Program-made: the position numbers and the translations under genes | Notes under the pieces: generated by a model | What the model saw: only the letters and a program-made list of their open reading frames with translations | What the model was told of the DNA's origin: nothing | Database searches by the model: none | Shown here: positions 16,762 to 26,614 of the stretch, piece after piece | How the letters are laid out: each line of letters opens with the position of its first letter | Position numbering within the stretch: the stretch's first letter is position 1 | Source: CBDEGK01 sp965237855 | GTDB lineage: Bacteria > Pseudomonadota > Gammaproteobacteria > Pseudomonadales > Halieaceae | Assembly (NCBI GenBank): GCA_965237855.1 | Contig: CBDEGK010000008.1 | Location: 992,001-1,056,000 of the forward strand | Direction of reading: 5' to 3' | DNA: 64,000 nucleotides

Positions 16762-17112
16762 GTGACCGCTGTTCGTATCTACCACAATCCCCGCTGTTCC
16801 AAATCTCGCCAGACCCTGGCCCTGCTGGAGGAAAATGGGGTAAACCCAGAAGTTATCCATTACCTGGACACACCGCCCACTGCGGCTGAATTAGCACAGC
16901 TGGTGTCTCAACTGGGTGTCAGTGCACGTCAGCTTTTACGCAAAGGCGAGGAGGCTTATCAGGCCAATAATCTGGTTGATGAATCTATTGATGACGAGCA
17001 GGTATTGGCGATTATGGCGGCCAATCCAATATTGATTGAACGACCGATCGTGGTCAAAGGCGAGCGTGCCGTGCTGGGCCGCCCGCCGGAGAACGCACTG
17101 GAACTGATCTGA
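16762..17112 (+). CDS. arsC: ArsC/YfgD family (Spx-fold) reductase
   Basis: The 116-residue protein has the ArsC active site H-N-P-R-C-S-K-S-R (Cys12) and the C-terminal I-E-R-P-I-V and L-G-R-P-P-E-N, carrying the arginines that bind arsenate in E. coli ArsC. The likely reaction is glutathione/glutaredoxin-dependent arsenate reduction, but the genomic setting (YihY, WrbA, DUF2069, no other ars genes) is that of the housekeeping YfgD-type paralogue. The start is GTG 16762 after a GGAAG site; the open frame upstream is antisense to YihY. Confidence 0.85.
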   Translation: MTAVRIYHNPRCSKSRQTLALLEENGVNPEVIHYLDTPPTAAELAQLVSQLGVSARQLLRKGEEAYQANNLVDESIDDEQVLAIMAANPILIERPIVVKGERAVLGRPPENALELI

Positions 17113-17114
17113 TC

Positions 17115-17717
17115 GTGGCGAGCCCATACGTACTGGTGTTGTACTACTCCCGCGGGGGGTCAACGGCGTTGATGGCTGAGCATATGGTGCGTGGTGTTGA
17201 GCAGGTTGCTGGTATCGAAGCGCGTTTGCGCACGGTGCCCCCCGTGTCGACCGACTGTGAGGCTACTGCTGACAGTATTCCGGAGCAGGGCCCACTGTAT
17301 TGTGAAGAGGAAGACCTGCGCCAGTGCGCTGGCCTGCTGTTGGGTAGCCCCACCCGATTTGGCAATATGGCGGCCCCCCTCAAATATTTTGTCGATCAGA
17401 CCTCCAGTTTGTGGCTGAGTGGCGCACTGATTGATAAACCTGCCGGCGTATTTACCTCGACCTCCAGTTTGCACGGCGGCCAGGAGTCGACACTGTTGAG
17501 CATGATGTTGCCGCTGCTACATCACGGCATGGTCATGGTCGGTCTGCCGTACAGCGAAAGAGGACTGATGACGGCACAAGGGGGAGGCACACCCTACGGG
17601 GCTTCCCACCACAACGGTGCCGACAATGATCGGCAGGCTGATGAAACTGAGCTGCAATTGTGTCGTGCTCTCGGTCGGCGGGTCGCGCTGTGGGCGTTGC
17701 GTGCAAGCCATGAATAA
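17115..17717 (+). CDS. wrbA: WrbA-like NAD(P)H:quinone oxidoreductase
   Basis: A 200-residue flavodoxin-fold protein. The phosphate loop Y-Y-S-R-G-G-S-T binds FMN; G-S-P-T-R-F-G-N-M and S-T-S-S-L-H-G-G-Q-E are WrbA signatures, as is the tail P-Y-G-A-S-H. It performs two-electron reduction of quinones in the cytoplasm. GTG 17115 lies two bases after the arsC-like stop, and the end overlaps the DUF2069 gene by 8 bp, so this is one operon. Confidence 0.9.
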   Translation: MASPYVLVLYYSRGGSTALMAEHMVRGVEQVAGIEARLRTVPPVSTDCEATADSIPEQGPLYCEEEDLRQCAGLLLGSPTRFGNMAAPLKYFVDQTSSLWLSGALIDKPAGVFTSTSSLHGGQESTLLSMMLPLLHHGMVMVGLPYSERGLMTAQGGGTPYGASHHNGADNDRQADETELQLCRALGRRVALWALRASHE

Positions 17718-18069
17718 TCAGCTGATACTGTGGACCCGTCGGCTTGTCTTTGCCAGCCTGGGCTTGGCCCTGCTGGCAGAGGTGCTGGTCTCGCTCAATG
17801 ATGGCGCTCCCTGGATCATCTGGTTACTACGCCTTGTGCCCCTGTTACTATTTATTCCGGGCATGCTGGCAGATCGTTTGCGCAGTTATATCTGGCTGTG
17901 CTTTGTCTGTTTACTGTATTTCATGACTGCAGTGTTGCGGATATTTGCCCTGCCCCAGGACCCGGTCACGATTACCGGTCTGGTCGCCATTGTCACGCTG
18001 TTTATCAGTGCCATGTTGTATGTGCGTTGGCGGGCACAGCAGTTGAGGAGGGATGTAAGCAATGAGTGA
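17710..18069 (+). CDS. DUF2069 family membrane protein
   Basis: The small 119-residue protein has four hydrophobic segments (about 12-30, 37-55, 60-78, 88-106) and a basic C-terminus, which is the DUF2069 pattern. It follows wrbA in many gammaproteobacteria. The function is unknown. ATG 17710 overlaps the end of wrbA by 8 bp; its own end overlaps sppA by 8 bp. Confidence 0.85.
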   Translation: MNNQLILWTRRLVFASLGLALLAEVLVSLNDGAPWIIWLLRLVPLLLFIPGMLADRLRSYIWLCFVCLLYFMTAVLRIFALPQDPVTITGLVAIVTLFISAMLYVRWRAQQLRRDVSNE

Positions 18070-19906
18070 TACACCTGGACCGATCCGACGATTTTTCAGG
18101 GCATTCTGGAATGGGCTGACCCGTTTACGAATAGCCCTGTCCAATATCCTGTTCCTGTTGCTAGTGCTGTTCCTGATCGTCTTGTTCAGTGAAGAGGCCA
18201 CAGAGCCACTGCCCGATAAAGCGGCGCTGCTGCTCAACCCCATCGGCACGGTAGTGGAGCAGAAGTCCTATGTAGACCCCTTTACCTACCTGTTTAGTGA
18301 GCAGGCGCCATCGGAACAGGAGGTTTTACTGCAGGACCTGCTCGACGCTATCCGCTATGCCAAGGACGATCCATCGATCACCGCGTTGGTAATGGAGCTG
18401 GAACAACTGTACGGGATTGGCATTGCCAAGAGTGAGGACGTCGCCACCGCCTTAGCCGATTTTCGCAGCAGTGGTAAGCCAGTAGTCGCCTGGGGTGATT
18501 ACTTCTCCCAGGGACAGTATTACCTGGCTGCACAGGCAGATACGATTATTCTACACCCGATGGGTAATGTTGCGATCGAGGGATTTGGGCGCTATCAATG
18601 GTACCTGAAAGATGCCCTGGACAAGATGTCGATCACCGCTCATGTATTCCGAGCCGGCAAGTACAAGTCCGCCGCTGAACCGATAATGCGCAACGATATG
18701 TCAGCGGAAGAACGTGAAGCCAGCCAACATTGGTTGGGACAGTTGTGGCAACGCTACAGTGAATCCGTTGAGGCGCGACGGGAGCTGGAAGCCGGTTCGG
18801 TGACCCGCTACGCCAATTCCTTTGACCAGCTACTGCAGGCGCAAGCTGGCGACACCGCTCAGTTAGCATTGCAATATGGGCTGGTAGACCGGCTGGACAA
18901 CCGCGTACCAGCCAACCAATACCTGGTCGAGCTGGTGGGTGATGATAATGAGTATGGACAGTATGAGGCGGTTGAATACGACCGCTACCTTGCACACAAA
19001 CGGCCACTAATCAGTGCCCAGGGTGAAGATGGCCTGGTCGGGCTGATAACGGCCAAGGGTACGATCCTCGATGGCGACCAGCCGGCCGGTAACATTGGCG
19101 GCAATTCACTGGGTAGCCTGATTGTCGAGGCCGCTGACGATGATGACATCAAGGCCATTGTTCTTCGCGTCGATTCTGGCGGCGGCAGTGCGTTTGCATC
19201 AGAAGTAATACGCAACAAGCTGCGTTACGCCCAGCAGCAGGGCAAACCGGTTGTGGTATCCATGGGTAGTGTGGCCGCCTCTGGCGGCTACTGGATTGCA
19301 GCCGATGCCGATGAAATCTGGGCGTCGCCCAGCACTTTGACGGGCTCTATCGGGGTGTTCGGTATCATTCCCACCTTTGACGGCTTGCTCAATCGCATGG
19401 GTATTCACACCGACGGGGTGGGTAGTACGGACATGGCGGGTATCCTGCGCACTGATCGACCACTGGATCCCCGCGCCGCGAGCATTCTCCAGGCCAGCGT
19501 CGACCATATTTATGAACGTTTCCTCCGCCTGGTCGCCGAGGGTCGCGAAATGGAGCAGACAGCGGTAGCCTCAGCGGCGGGTGGCAGGGTCTGGAGTGGT
19601 GCCGACGCCCACGCGATGGGCCTGGTCGATCACCTGGGAGATCTGGAGGATGCCGTTGCGGCCGCCGCCCACCTGGCGGGGCTCGATGACTACGAGGTAG
19701 AGCCACTCGAGCTGCCGCTCAGCGCCCAGGAAATGTTTGTGGCTCAGCTGCTTGGTAAGTCCGTGTTCGGTATCAAGCTGCCGCAACTGGTTCCTGAATG
19801 GGTACAGCGCAGCTGGGCGCCCCTCAAAAGCCAGCTTGAATTTCTTTCCCAGCTGAATGACCCGGTGGGTGTTTATGCCCGCTGCGAAACCTGCACAGGA
19901 CAATAG
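18062..19906 (+). CDS. sppA: Signal peptide peptidase SppA, 67-kDa type
   Basis: The 614-residue tandem S49 protease has one N-terminal membrane anchor (about residues 26-45). The Ser/Lys dyad is split between the two repeats as in E. coli SppA: the general-base lysine in Y-K-S-A-A-E-P (Lys202) and the nucleophile in A-A-S-G-G-Y-W-I (Ser407). It degrades cleaved signal peptides at the periplasmic face of the inner membrane. ATG 18062 overlaps DUF2069 by 8 bp. Confidence 0.95.
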   Translation: MSDTPGPIRRFFRAFWNGLTRLRIALSNILFLLLVLFLIVLFSEEATEPLPDKAALLLNPIGTVVEQKSYVDPFTYLFSEQAPSEQEVLLQDLLDAIRYAKDDPSITALVMELEQLYGIGIAKSEDVATALADFRSSGKPVVAWGDYFSQGQYYLAAQADTIILHPMGNVAIEGFGRYQWYLKDALDKMSITAHVFRAGKYKSAAEPIMRNDMSAEEREASQHWLGQLWQRYSESVEARRELEAGSVTRYANSFDQLLQAQAGDTAQLALQYGLVDRLDNRVPANQYLVELVGDDNEYGQYEAVEYDRYLAHKRPLISAQGEDGLVGLITAKGTILDGDQPAGNIGGNSLGSLIVEAADDDDIKAIVLRVDSGGGSAFASEVIRNKLRYAQQQGKPVVVSMGSVAASGGYWIAADADEIWASPSTLTGSIGVFGIIPTFDGLLNRMGIHTDGVGSTDMAGILRTDRPLDPRAASILQASVDHIYERFLRLVAEGREMEQTAVASAAGGRVWSGADAHAMGLVDHLGDLEDAVAAAAHLAGLDDYEVEPLELPLSAQEMFVAQLLGKSVFGIKLPQLVPEWVQRSWAPLKSQLEFLSQLNDPVGVYARCETCTGQ

Positions 19907-19907
19907 T

Positions 19908-20474
19908 ATGCCGAAGGCGAGTGATCTGAAGCGGGGCAGCGTGGTCGCGATTAACGGCCAGCCATATATCGTTCACCAGATCGAGATGAAGGCGCCTTCC
20001 AGTCGCGGCGCCAACACGCTCTACAAGATTCGTTTCAACCACGCCCAGACCAAGCAGAAGCTGGACGAGACCTTCAAGGGTGAAGATATGCTGGGTGCTA
20101 TCGACCTTGAGCGGCGGCGGGTGCAGTATTCCTATATGGACGGGGACGACTACGTGTTCATGGACGAAGAGGATTACAGCCAGTACATCCTGTCGCCCGA
20201 GGCCCTGGCTGACCAGGCCCTGTATATTAGTGATGGCCTGGAAGGCATTATGGGCCTATTGGTCGAAGGTCAGATCATTGGCATTGAATTACCCCAGTCG
20301 GTGGTGATGGAAATCAGCGAGACCGCGCCGGGTATCAAAGGGGCCTCCGCCTCAGCGCGAACCAAGCCTGCCAGCTTTGGCACCGGTTTGACTGTGCAGG
20401 TTCCCGAATATATGGAGACCGGTGAACGGGTCAAGATTAATACCCAGGAAGGGAAGTACATGTCCCGTGAGTAA
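19908..20474 (+). CDS. efpL: Elongation factor P-like protein EfpL (YeiP)
   Basis: The 188-residue three-domain EF-P paralogue is close to E. coli YeiP (190 residues). The domain I tip reads S-S-R-G-A-N-T, with Arg33 in place of EF-P's modifiable lysine; E. coli YeiP also has Arg there. The V-E-T/S-A-P-G-I-K-G-A-S-A-S-A-R region is family-typical. It rescues ribosomes stalled at polyproline-type sequences without needing EpmA-type modification. ATG 19908 starts two bases after the sppA stop. Confidence 0.93.
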   Translation: MPKASDLKRGSVVAINGQPYIVHQIEMKAPSSRGANTLYKIRFNHAQTKQKLDETFKGEDMLGAIDLERRRVQYSYMDGDDYVFMDEEDYSQYILSPEALADQALYISDGLEGIMGLLVEGQIIGIELPQSVVMEISETAPGIKGASASARTKPASFGTGLTVQVPEYMETGERVKINTQEGKYMSRE

Positions 20475-20829
20475 GCCCTTTTCACTGCGAACCAGAATGA
20501 AAAGCTTCCGCTACGCCAGCCAGGGTCTGAGTACCTTGCTACGTGAGCAACACAATGCCCGCATCCACTTGCTGGCCACCTTCGCGGTGCTGGTACTGGC
20601 TTTCTATGTAGAAGTCAGCCGGATTGAGTGGGCTATCCTGCTTCTCTGCGTGGCGTCGGTGTGGGCCGCAGAGTCGATCAATACGGCGCTGGAATACCTG
20701 TGTGATGCCGCTGTACCCGATCAACATCCCCTGATCGGAAAAGCCAAAGATGTGGCCGCCGCTGGCGTCCTGATTTGTGCATTGGTGGCTGCGGTTATTG
20801 CCGGCCTGGTGTTTATCCCTTACCTCTGA
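20467..20829 (+). CDS. dgkA: Diacylglycerol kinase family protein (DgkA/undecaprenol kinase)
   Basis: The 120-residue protein has three transmembrane helices and the active-site stretch A-A-E-S-I-N-T-A-L-E. It phosphorylates diacylglycerol or undecaprenol at the inner membrane. GTG 20467 overlaps the efpL stop and has a GGAAGGGAAG ribosome site; ATG 20497 lacks one. The last 17 bp overlap the end of the convergent RND gene. Confidence 0.9.
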   Translation: MSKPFSLRTRMKSFRYASQGLSTLLREQHNARIHLLATFAVLVLAFYVEVSRIEWAILLLCVASVWAAESINTALEYLCDAAVPDQHPLIGKAKDVAAAGVLICALVAAVIAGLVFIPYL

Positions 20830-23800
20830 GGTCCGCCAGAGACCGAATCGGCTTGTCCTCGCTCCACCATTCGTTCAGATCCTGCAGGATCATGTACAGC
20901 GATGGCACCAGCAGCAGCGTAATCACGGTCGCAAAGACGATACCAAAGGCCAACGAAATGGCCATGGGAATAATCATCTGCGCCTGGGTGCTGGTTTCGG
21001 TCAGTATCGGAACCAGGCCGAAGAACGTCGTCAGTGAAGTCAACAGGATGGCCCGAAAACGCCGGGTGCCTGCATTCACCACGGCTTCCTGCAGGGGCGT
21101 GCCCTCACGAATTGAGCGGTTGATGAAATCCACCATGATCAGGCTGTCATTCACCACCACGCCGGACAGCGCGATGATGCCCATCATGGACATCATACTC
21201 ACCGCGTAACCGGTGATCATGTGTCCGAATATGGCGCCGATGGTGCCGAATGGAATGACCCCCATGATGATCAGCGGCTGCAGGTAAGACTTGGTGGGGA
21301 TCGCTAACAGTGCATAGATACCGAACAGCGAAATGAGAAACCCCAGTGACAGGCTGCGGGTCATCTTGTCTTCCTCGTCCGACATGCCCGAGCGGCTGTA
21401 GCTCAGCCCGGGATACTTGCGCGCCAGCTCCGGCAGGAAATTCTGAAAAACCTCCGCGGTAATTTTTCCCGGCTCGACTCGCTCTACTTCGGCTTCCGCC
21501 TCCACCTCTACCGCGCGCTGGAAATTGATATGGGTGGTTTTGTTGAGCCCGGGTTTTACCTGCAAATCTGCCACCGTGCCGAAAGGTACGGCGTCGCCCT
21601 CTGGCGTGCGAATAAACATGCTGTCCAGGCTTGCTGTGTTGCGGCGATCGGCACTGGGGTAACGCACCATCACTTTGATTTCGTGGGTGCCGCGCTGGAT
21701 ACGCTGGGCTTCAGCCCCGTAAAAGGCATGGCGAATCTGGTTGCCAAGATCAAAGCGGGTTATGCCCAGTGCCTCTGCTTCCGGCAAAATGTCGATGTGG
21801 AATTCATCCGCGGAATCGCTGGCGCTGCTCTGTATGTCGTAGAGGCCATCGTAGCCTTTTAACTTGTTCTCCAGCTCCAGCGAGGCCGCTTTCAGTACTT
21901 CCCAGTCGGGGTGACTGAGGTCGAAGGAGATGTCCGCCCCAAAACCAGGGCCGTCCGCTGCGTTGAAGGAAATCGCTTCTGCGCCAGGCACTTCACCGAC
22001 TTTTTCACGCCAGCGATGCATGATTTCCTTGGCGCCAATCTTTCTCTGCTCTGGCTGCGTCAGTTCCACCATCATGGTGCCGTTGGTCAAGCCCTGACCA
22101 AAGGCAAAAACATGCGCCAGCAATTTTTTATCGCCACCAGCCTCAGCCCGGTACTCGGCATCGACCTCGCCGATAGCTTCTCCCACCATCTGCATCACTT
22201 CGAGCGTTCGGCGCTGGGGCGTACCCTCAGACATGGTTAAGTCCACGGTAATAAACTCGCCTTCAATCTCCGGTTGCATGACCAGCCTGACCTGGCCACC
22301 CGCAACGAGGCCGATGGTCAATATCAGTACGCTGATAAAGCTGGCTACCGTCAGGTAACGATGCTGGATGCAGCGCTGGACAAAGGGGCGATAGTGGTAC
22401 TGGACAAAATGTGTCAGCCGCTTGTTCACCCCCTCCTGTACGTGATCTACCGCTACCAGCCATTTCGACTGGGCCGGCTTACTGTGAGCCAGGTGCGCGG
22501 GCAAAATCCACTTGGATTCAATCAGCGAGAACACCAGACACAGAATGACCACCCAGCCCATGGCCTCGCCGAAGGCTGCGAAGATGCCCTCCATGTAGAG
22601 TTGGGGGGCGAAAGCCATAATCGTGGTGAGCACACCAAAGGTGGCGGGGGTCGCTACCCGGTAGGTACCGCGGATGATGGAGTCGATGCTGTGTCCGTGG
22701 CGTTCCTGCTCTGTATAGGCACTTTCCCCGATGATGATGGCATCGTCCACCACGATACCCAGTACCAGGATAAATCCGAAGATACTGATCATATTGAGGG
22801 TGCCGCCAATCAGGGGCGAGGCGAACACCGCAATGGCGCCGAGGAAACAGATGGGAATACCAATCATCACCCAGAAGGCCAGTTTGATTTCCAGGAACAG
22901 GGCCAGCACCAGGAACACCACGATGGCACCCATGGCCAGGTTCTTCATCATCATGCCCATGTTTTGTTCCAGGAAGAAACTGGCGTCAGACCAGACCACC
23001 AGTTCCACACTGTCGGGCAGCAGCTTGTTCTGTTCTTCTACATAGGCCTTGGCGGCGCGGGAGGCTTTCAGAATGTCCTGCTCGCCGATGGCCATGATGG
23101 GCAGGCCTATGGAAAATTTCCCATCGAAGATGGCAAAGCCGGTGGTGTCGGTGAAGCTGTCTTCAATATGGGCGATTTCTCCCAGCGTCAAGCGGGTGCC
23201 ATCGGGGAAGGTTCTCAGCACAATGCTTTCAAAGTCGGCCTGGTGATAGGCCTGGCCTTGCGTGCGAAGCATGATGTCGCCATGTTCGGTGCGAACAGAG
23301 CCGCCCGGAAGATCGATGGAGGAAGCGGCGACGATATTGGCGACCTGGCCCAGGCTCAAGTGATATTCCCGCAGTCGATCCTCAGAGATTTCGATAGCGA
23401 TCTCGTAGTCGCGCGCGCCCCAGATTTCGACGGAGGAAATATCCGGATGGGCAATCAGGTCGAGCTTGATGCGCTCGGCCAGCTCTTTCATGTCGCGCTC
23501 TTGCAGGTCACCCTTGAGCTGGATCATCAGCGCCTGGATCGGTAACTCAATCCGCCCGACTATGGGCTTCTCTGCACCTTCAGGGAAGTGGGAAATGGCG
23601 TCGATCCGGGTTTTGACATCATTCATGAGTTCCATGATGTTGTCTTCGTTTTCGGGCTCGACGAAGACCTGTGCGAAGGATTCCAGGGAATCGGATTCGA
23701 TGCGCTTGATACCGTCCAGGTCCGCCAGCGACTCTTCGATTTTTAGTACAATGCCCTGTTCCACCTCTTCCGGTGCCGCACCGGGATAGGGCATGGTAAT

Positions 23801-23956
23801 CATCACCATGTCGATGTCGAACTCAGGCATCATGCTGCGTTTGATGGTAGCGGCGCTATACAGGCCGATGACAATGATCAGGAACATCATCAGGTTGGCT
23901 GCCACCGGGTTGGTGGCAAACCAGGCAATAATTCCCTTGTGCTGCTTTTCACTCAT
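20813..23956 (-). CDS. RND efflux transporter permease (AcrB/MexF superfamily)
   Basis: A 1047-residue inner-membrane pump. The first transmembrane helix follows N-P-V-A-A-N-L-M; P-G-A-A-P-E-E-V-E is the first porter-domain motif. The proton-relay aspartates are visible in TM4 (G-I-V-V-D-D-A-I), and the second half repeats the fold (G-I-I-A-L-S-G-V-V-V-N-D-S). It belongs to the HAE-1-like branch without strong resemblance to AcrB itself; the substrate is unknown. It overlaps its adaptor gene by four bases (ATGA). No outer-membrane factor gene is adjacent. Confidence 0.94.
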   Translation of the reverse strand: MSEKQHKGIIAWFATNPVAANLMMFLIIVIGLYSAATIKRSMMPEFDIDMVMITMPYPGAAPEEVEQGIVLKIEESLADLDGIKRIESDSLESFAQVFVEPENEDNIMELMNDVKTRIDAISHFPEGAEKPIVGRIELPIQALMIQLKGDLQERDMKELAERIKLDLIAHPDISSVEIWGARDYEIAIEISEDRLREYHLSLGQVANIVAASSIDLPGGSVRTEHGDIMLRTQGQAYHQADFESIVLRTFPDGTRLTLGEIAHIEDSFTDTTGFAIFDGKFSIGLPIMAIGEQDILKASRAAKAYVEEQNKLLPDSVELVVWSDASFFLEQNMGMMMKNLAMGAIVVFLVLALFLEIKLAFWVMIGIPICFLGAIAVFASPLIGGTLNMISIFGFILVLGIVVDDAIIIGESAYTEQERHGHSIDSIIRGTYRVATPATFGVLTTIMAFAPQLYMEGIFAAFGEAMGWVVILCLVFSLIESKWILPAHLAHSKPAQSKWLVAVDHVQEGVNKRLTHFVQYHYRPFVQRCIQHRYLTVASFISVLILTIGLVAGGQVRLVMQPEIEGEFITVDLTMSEGTPQRRTLEVMQMVGEAIGEVDAEYRAEAGGDKKLLAHVFAFGQGLTNGTMMVELTQPEQRKIGAKEIMHRWREKVGEVPGAEAISFNAADGPGFGADISFDLSHPDWEVLKAASLELENKLKGYDGLYDIQSSASDSADEFHIDILPEAEALGITRFDLGNQIRHAFYGAEAQRIQRGTHEIKVMVRYPSADRRNTASLDSMFIRTPEGDAVPFGTVADLQVKPGLNKTTHINFQRAVEVEAEAEVERVEPGKITAEVFQNFLPELARKYPGLSYSRSGMSDEEDKMTRSLSLGFLISLFGIYALLAIPTKSYLQPLIIMGVIPFGTIGAIFGHMITGYAVSMMSMMGIIALSGVVVNDSLIMVDFINRSIREGTPLQEAVVNAGTRRFRAILLTSLTTFFGLVPILTETSTQAQMIIPMAISLAFGIVFATVITLLLVPSLYMILQDLNEWWSEDKPIRSLADLRGKG

Positions 23957-25248
23957 GCGGCTTTGGCGGCGCTGTTCTGGTCTTTGTTAGCGCCCTGGTC
24001 TGGCGCCGTGTCCTGTGCCGGGGTGTTTGCCTCCGCCGCCTCCAACATGGAGTCTTGTTGTTGCAGCGTAGAGGTGCGGGAGTTGATGCGTACCCGCAGC
24101 CCCGGCAGGGCTCCGCTGACCGAGGTCAGGCTCACCAGGTCACCATTTTCCAGCCCACTGGTGACATAAATGTCGTTGCTCTCCGTGCGCAGGGTTTGTA
24201 CTTTTCGATTGCGCAGGGTGAGTTGTTCATCTACCACCCAGATGAAGCCGCCAGCGCGCAGAACATGGCGTGGCAGTACCGCGAGGTCGAGCATTTCGCG
24301 GCCCAAGATGTTGGCTTTGACGAAGCTGTTCATACGCAGGGGTTTGTGCTCGCCCACCTGCAGCGCGTAGGGGTCTTCCACTCTGGCGATGACGAATAGT
24401 ACTCTCGAGCGTTCATCGAATACCGCTTCAGTGCGCTGCAGCGTGGCCTGCCAGTGGCTGACTTCGCCGGCGACGTCGGTATAAAGGTCTATCGGCGGTG
24501 GTACTTTAAAGGAGCGGGAGTTGAGCACGCCGGGCAAATCCAGGTAATTGAGCTTGGCCTGTGAGATGGCCAGTCGTATTTCGGCGTAATCGATGGCAAA
24601 AATATCGGCAACCGGCGTTCCCGGCGAGGTGTACTGACCCAGGTCGCTGCGCTTGGCGCGAATGATCGCGTCATAGGGGGCGCGAATATGGGTCCGATCC
24701 AGGTCATCCTGGGCTTTCTTTAGATCAGCCTGTGCCGACAGCAGTTGTGCCTGGGCCGTGTCCAACTGTGGCTTGCGCAAATAGAGATCGGTGGCCGCCT
24801 GGGAGCGCTGGGCATTCTTGGGGAGCTTTTTCCATTCGTTATGAGCCACCTCGGCGCGGCCTTTTTCCTGTGCCAGTGTGCTTTCAGCGGACTCGACCCC
24901 GGCCCGTGCGCGCAGCAGGTTGGCCTGGTAATCCCGATCATCAATTTTGAGCAGTACTTCGCCTTTGGCGACATAGCCACCGGCATTGAACGATGGCGAG
25001 ACCTCGATGATCATGCCGGCCACTTCCGAGACCAGCGCTGTCTGCCGATGTGGGGTAACCGTGCCCTGGGCCTGTATGGGAATTCTCAGGTCCTGCAGCA
25101 CCACTTCGGCGACGTCGACAATGGCGATGCGCTCTGGAGGGGCTGCCAGGGTGGTATCCGGACGATTGGCAAACAGTACCAGCGCGATGACGAATGATGA
25201 GCCGATCAGCAGTAGAGGCAGAATTAATTTGAAGGATTTGGAGGCCAC
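23953..25248 (-). CDS. RND efflux periplasmic adaptor (membrane fusion protein)
   Basis: The protein is about 431 residues, with an N-terminal membrane anchor (F-K-L-I-L-P-L-L-L-I-G), a lipoyl-like half motif (V-S-E-V-A-G-M-I-I-E-V and K-G-E-V-L-L-K-I-D), an alpha-hairpin of about 100 residues, and a beta-barrel domain. A low-complexity Ala/Gln tail follows. GTG 25248 is preferred because of its GGAAGGA ribosome site; ATGs at 25293 and 25320 are alternatives. It is the first gene of the pump operon. Confidence 0.9.
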   Translation of the reverse strand: MASKSFKLILPLLLIGSSFVIALVLFANRPDTTLAAPPERIAIVDVAEVVLQDLRIPIQAQGTVTPHRQTALVSEVAGMIIEVSPSFNAGGYVAKGEVLLKIDDRDYQANLLRARAGVESAESTLAQEKGRAEVAHNEWKKLPKNAQRSQAATDLYLRKPQLDTAQAQLLSAQADLKKAQDDLDRTHIRAPYDAIIRAKRSDLGQYTSPGTPVADIFAIDYAEIRLAISQAKLNYLDLPGVLNSRSFKVPPPIDLYTDVAGEVSHWQATLQRTEAVFDERSRVLFVIARVEDPYALQVGEHKPLRMNSFVKANILGREMLDLAVLPRHVLRAGGFIWVVDEQLTLRNRKVQTLRTESNDIYVTSGLENGDLVSLTSVSGALPGLRVRINSRTSTLQQQDSMLEAAEANTPAQDTAPDQGANKDQNSAAKAA

Positions 25249-25428
25249 AGCTTTCCTTCCCGCAGGGGGAGTTTGGTAGATAGCGGCGCGCATTATACGT
25301 GCGCCGGCCGCCATTTTCATCGCAAGTTATTGATATTATTGCGACTGTGGCTGAAATTTAGATTAAATTTGTGTAATTAGTCCCGTCTGCCACCCATTTT
25401 TCAGGCGCCAATGCCGCAGATGGTCTCG

Positions 25429-26532
25429 TTATATCTCCAGAACCGTGCGGATGCCGCGGCCCTGGGTCAGGTCCTCCAGGGCCTCGTTGACTTCGGCCAG
25501 CGGGCGCCGCGAGGTGATCATATCCTCCAGGTTCAGTCTGCCTGCTTTCCACAGACGGATTAGCCGGGGAATCTCATGCAGGCTGTTGCTGCTGCCAAGC
25601 AAACAGCCGCAGAGCTTCTTTTCCGAGATGGCAAACAACACTGCACAGGGAATATTGATCGCGTCCTCGATGGGGGGTGCACCGACGCAGACCATCTTGC
25701 CGCCCATGCGGATGGCATTTAGCCCCGTGTCGATGAGAGGGCCAACACCGGCGGTTTCGAAGGCGTAGTCCATACCGATGCCGTCGGTCAGCTCGAAACA
25801 TTTCGCTACCACGTCTTCATCCATCGGATCGATCACGTGAGTGGCGCCAAATTCAATAGCGGCTTGCCGGCGCTCGGCAACGGGATCGGACACCACAATG
25901 GTAGAGGCGCCTGCCAGTCGTGCGCCCTGGGTGGCAGAGATACCAATACCACCAGCACCCATGATCAGTACCGTCGCGCCTTCTTCCACCTGGGCGGTGT
26001 TGAACACCGCACCCACACCAGTTTGCAGTGCGCAGCCAATCACGCACACGGTATCCAGCGGCACATCCTTATCAATTTTGATGGCACCGGTGGCCGGGGT
26101 CACCACCATCTCCGCCAACGCCGCCACGCCGACACCGCGCATGACGATTTGATCGCCGCGACTCAAGCCGGTGACGCCATCGCCGAGGGTGTTGGTCATG
26201 ATATTGGTGGTGTTGACGCAGAGCCCGTGCTCATTGCGCTGACAGTAATAGCATTGACCGCAGGGCGGTGCCGGGGTGAGAACAACATGATCGCCCACTT
26301 GCAGGTGGGTAACACCGATGCCGACGCTCTCGACGATACCGGCGGCCTCATGGCCGAGAATGATGGGGTTATCGCCAAAAGGCATGGTGCCATTGGCAAT
26401 GCTGAGGTCTGAATGGCAGAGGCCGCAGTATTTAACGTTGACCCTGACCTCGCCCGCGCGGGGCTCCATGATCTCAACATCATCAACAATTTTCAGGGGC
26501 TCTCCGCCCACTTCCAGAATTGCAGCACGCAT
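25429..26532 (-). CDS. Zinc-dependent alcohol dehydrogenase (class III-like MDR)
   Basis: A 367-residue medium-chain dehydrogenase. Catalytic zinc ligands are Cys39 (C-G-L-C-H-S-D), His61 (G-H-E-A-A-G) and the cysteine in V-I-G-C-A-L-Q-T-G. The four-cysteine structural zinc loop is C-G-Q-C-Y-Y-C followed seven residues later by C. The NAD site is G-A-G-G-I-G. It oxidises primary or secondary alcohols reversibly. The neighbouring wax-ester synthase suggests long-chain alcohols, an inference from context. Confidence 0.92.
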   Translation of the reverse strand: MRAAILEVGGEPLKIVDDVEIMEPRAGEVRVNVKYCGLCHSDLSIANGTMPFGDNPIILGHEAAGIVESVGIGVTHLQVGDHVVLTPAPPCGQCYYCQRNEHGLCVNTTNIMTNTLGDGVTGLSRGDQIVMRGVGVAALAEMVVTPATGAIKIDKDVPLDTVCVIGCALQTGVGAVFNTAQVEEGATVLIMGAGGIGISATQGARLAGASTIVVSDPVAERRQAAIEFGATHVIDPMDEDVVAKCFELTDGIGMDYAFETAGVGPLIDTGLNAIRMGGKMVCVGAPPIEDAINIPCAVLFAISEKKLCGCLLGSSNSLHEIPRLIRLWKAGRLNLEDMITSRRPLAEVNEALEDLTQGRGIRTVLEI

Positions 26533-26614
26533 GGGTATTCCTCAGCAACACAAAAACGAAGGCGCCTAAGCTAGGCGCCAACCGGAGGAGTGTCAACCGC
26601 GCTAGTGCAGTCTG

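Noticed and set aside
16762..17112. Arsenic resistance operon
   Set aside because: Only a single ArsC-fold gene in a conserved housekeeping context; no arsR, arsB or arsH.
22274..23545. 423-residue ORF opposite the RND permease
   Set aside because: Antisense shadow in GC-rich code; His/Gln/Gly-rich with no domain, while the opposite strand is a clear RND pump.
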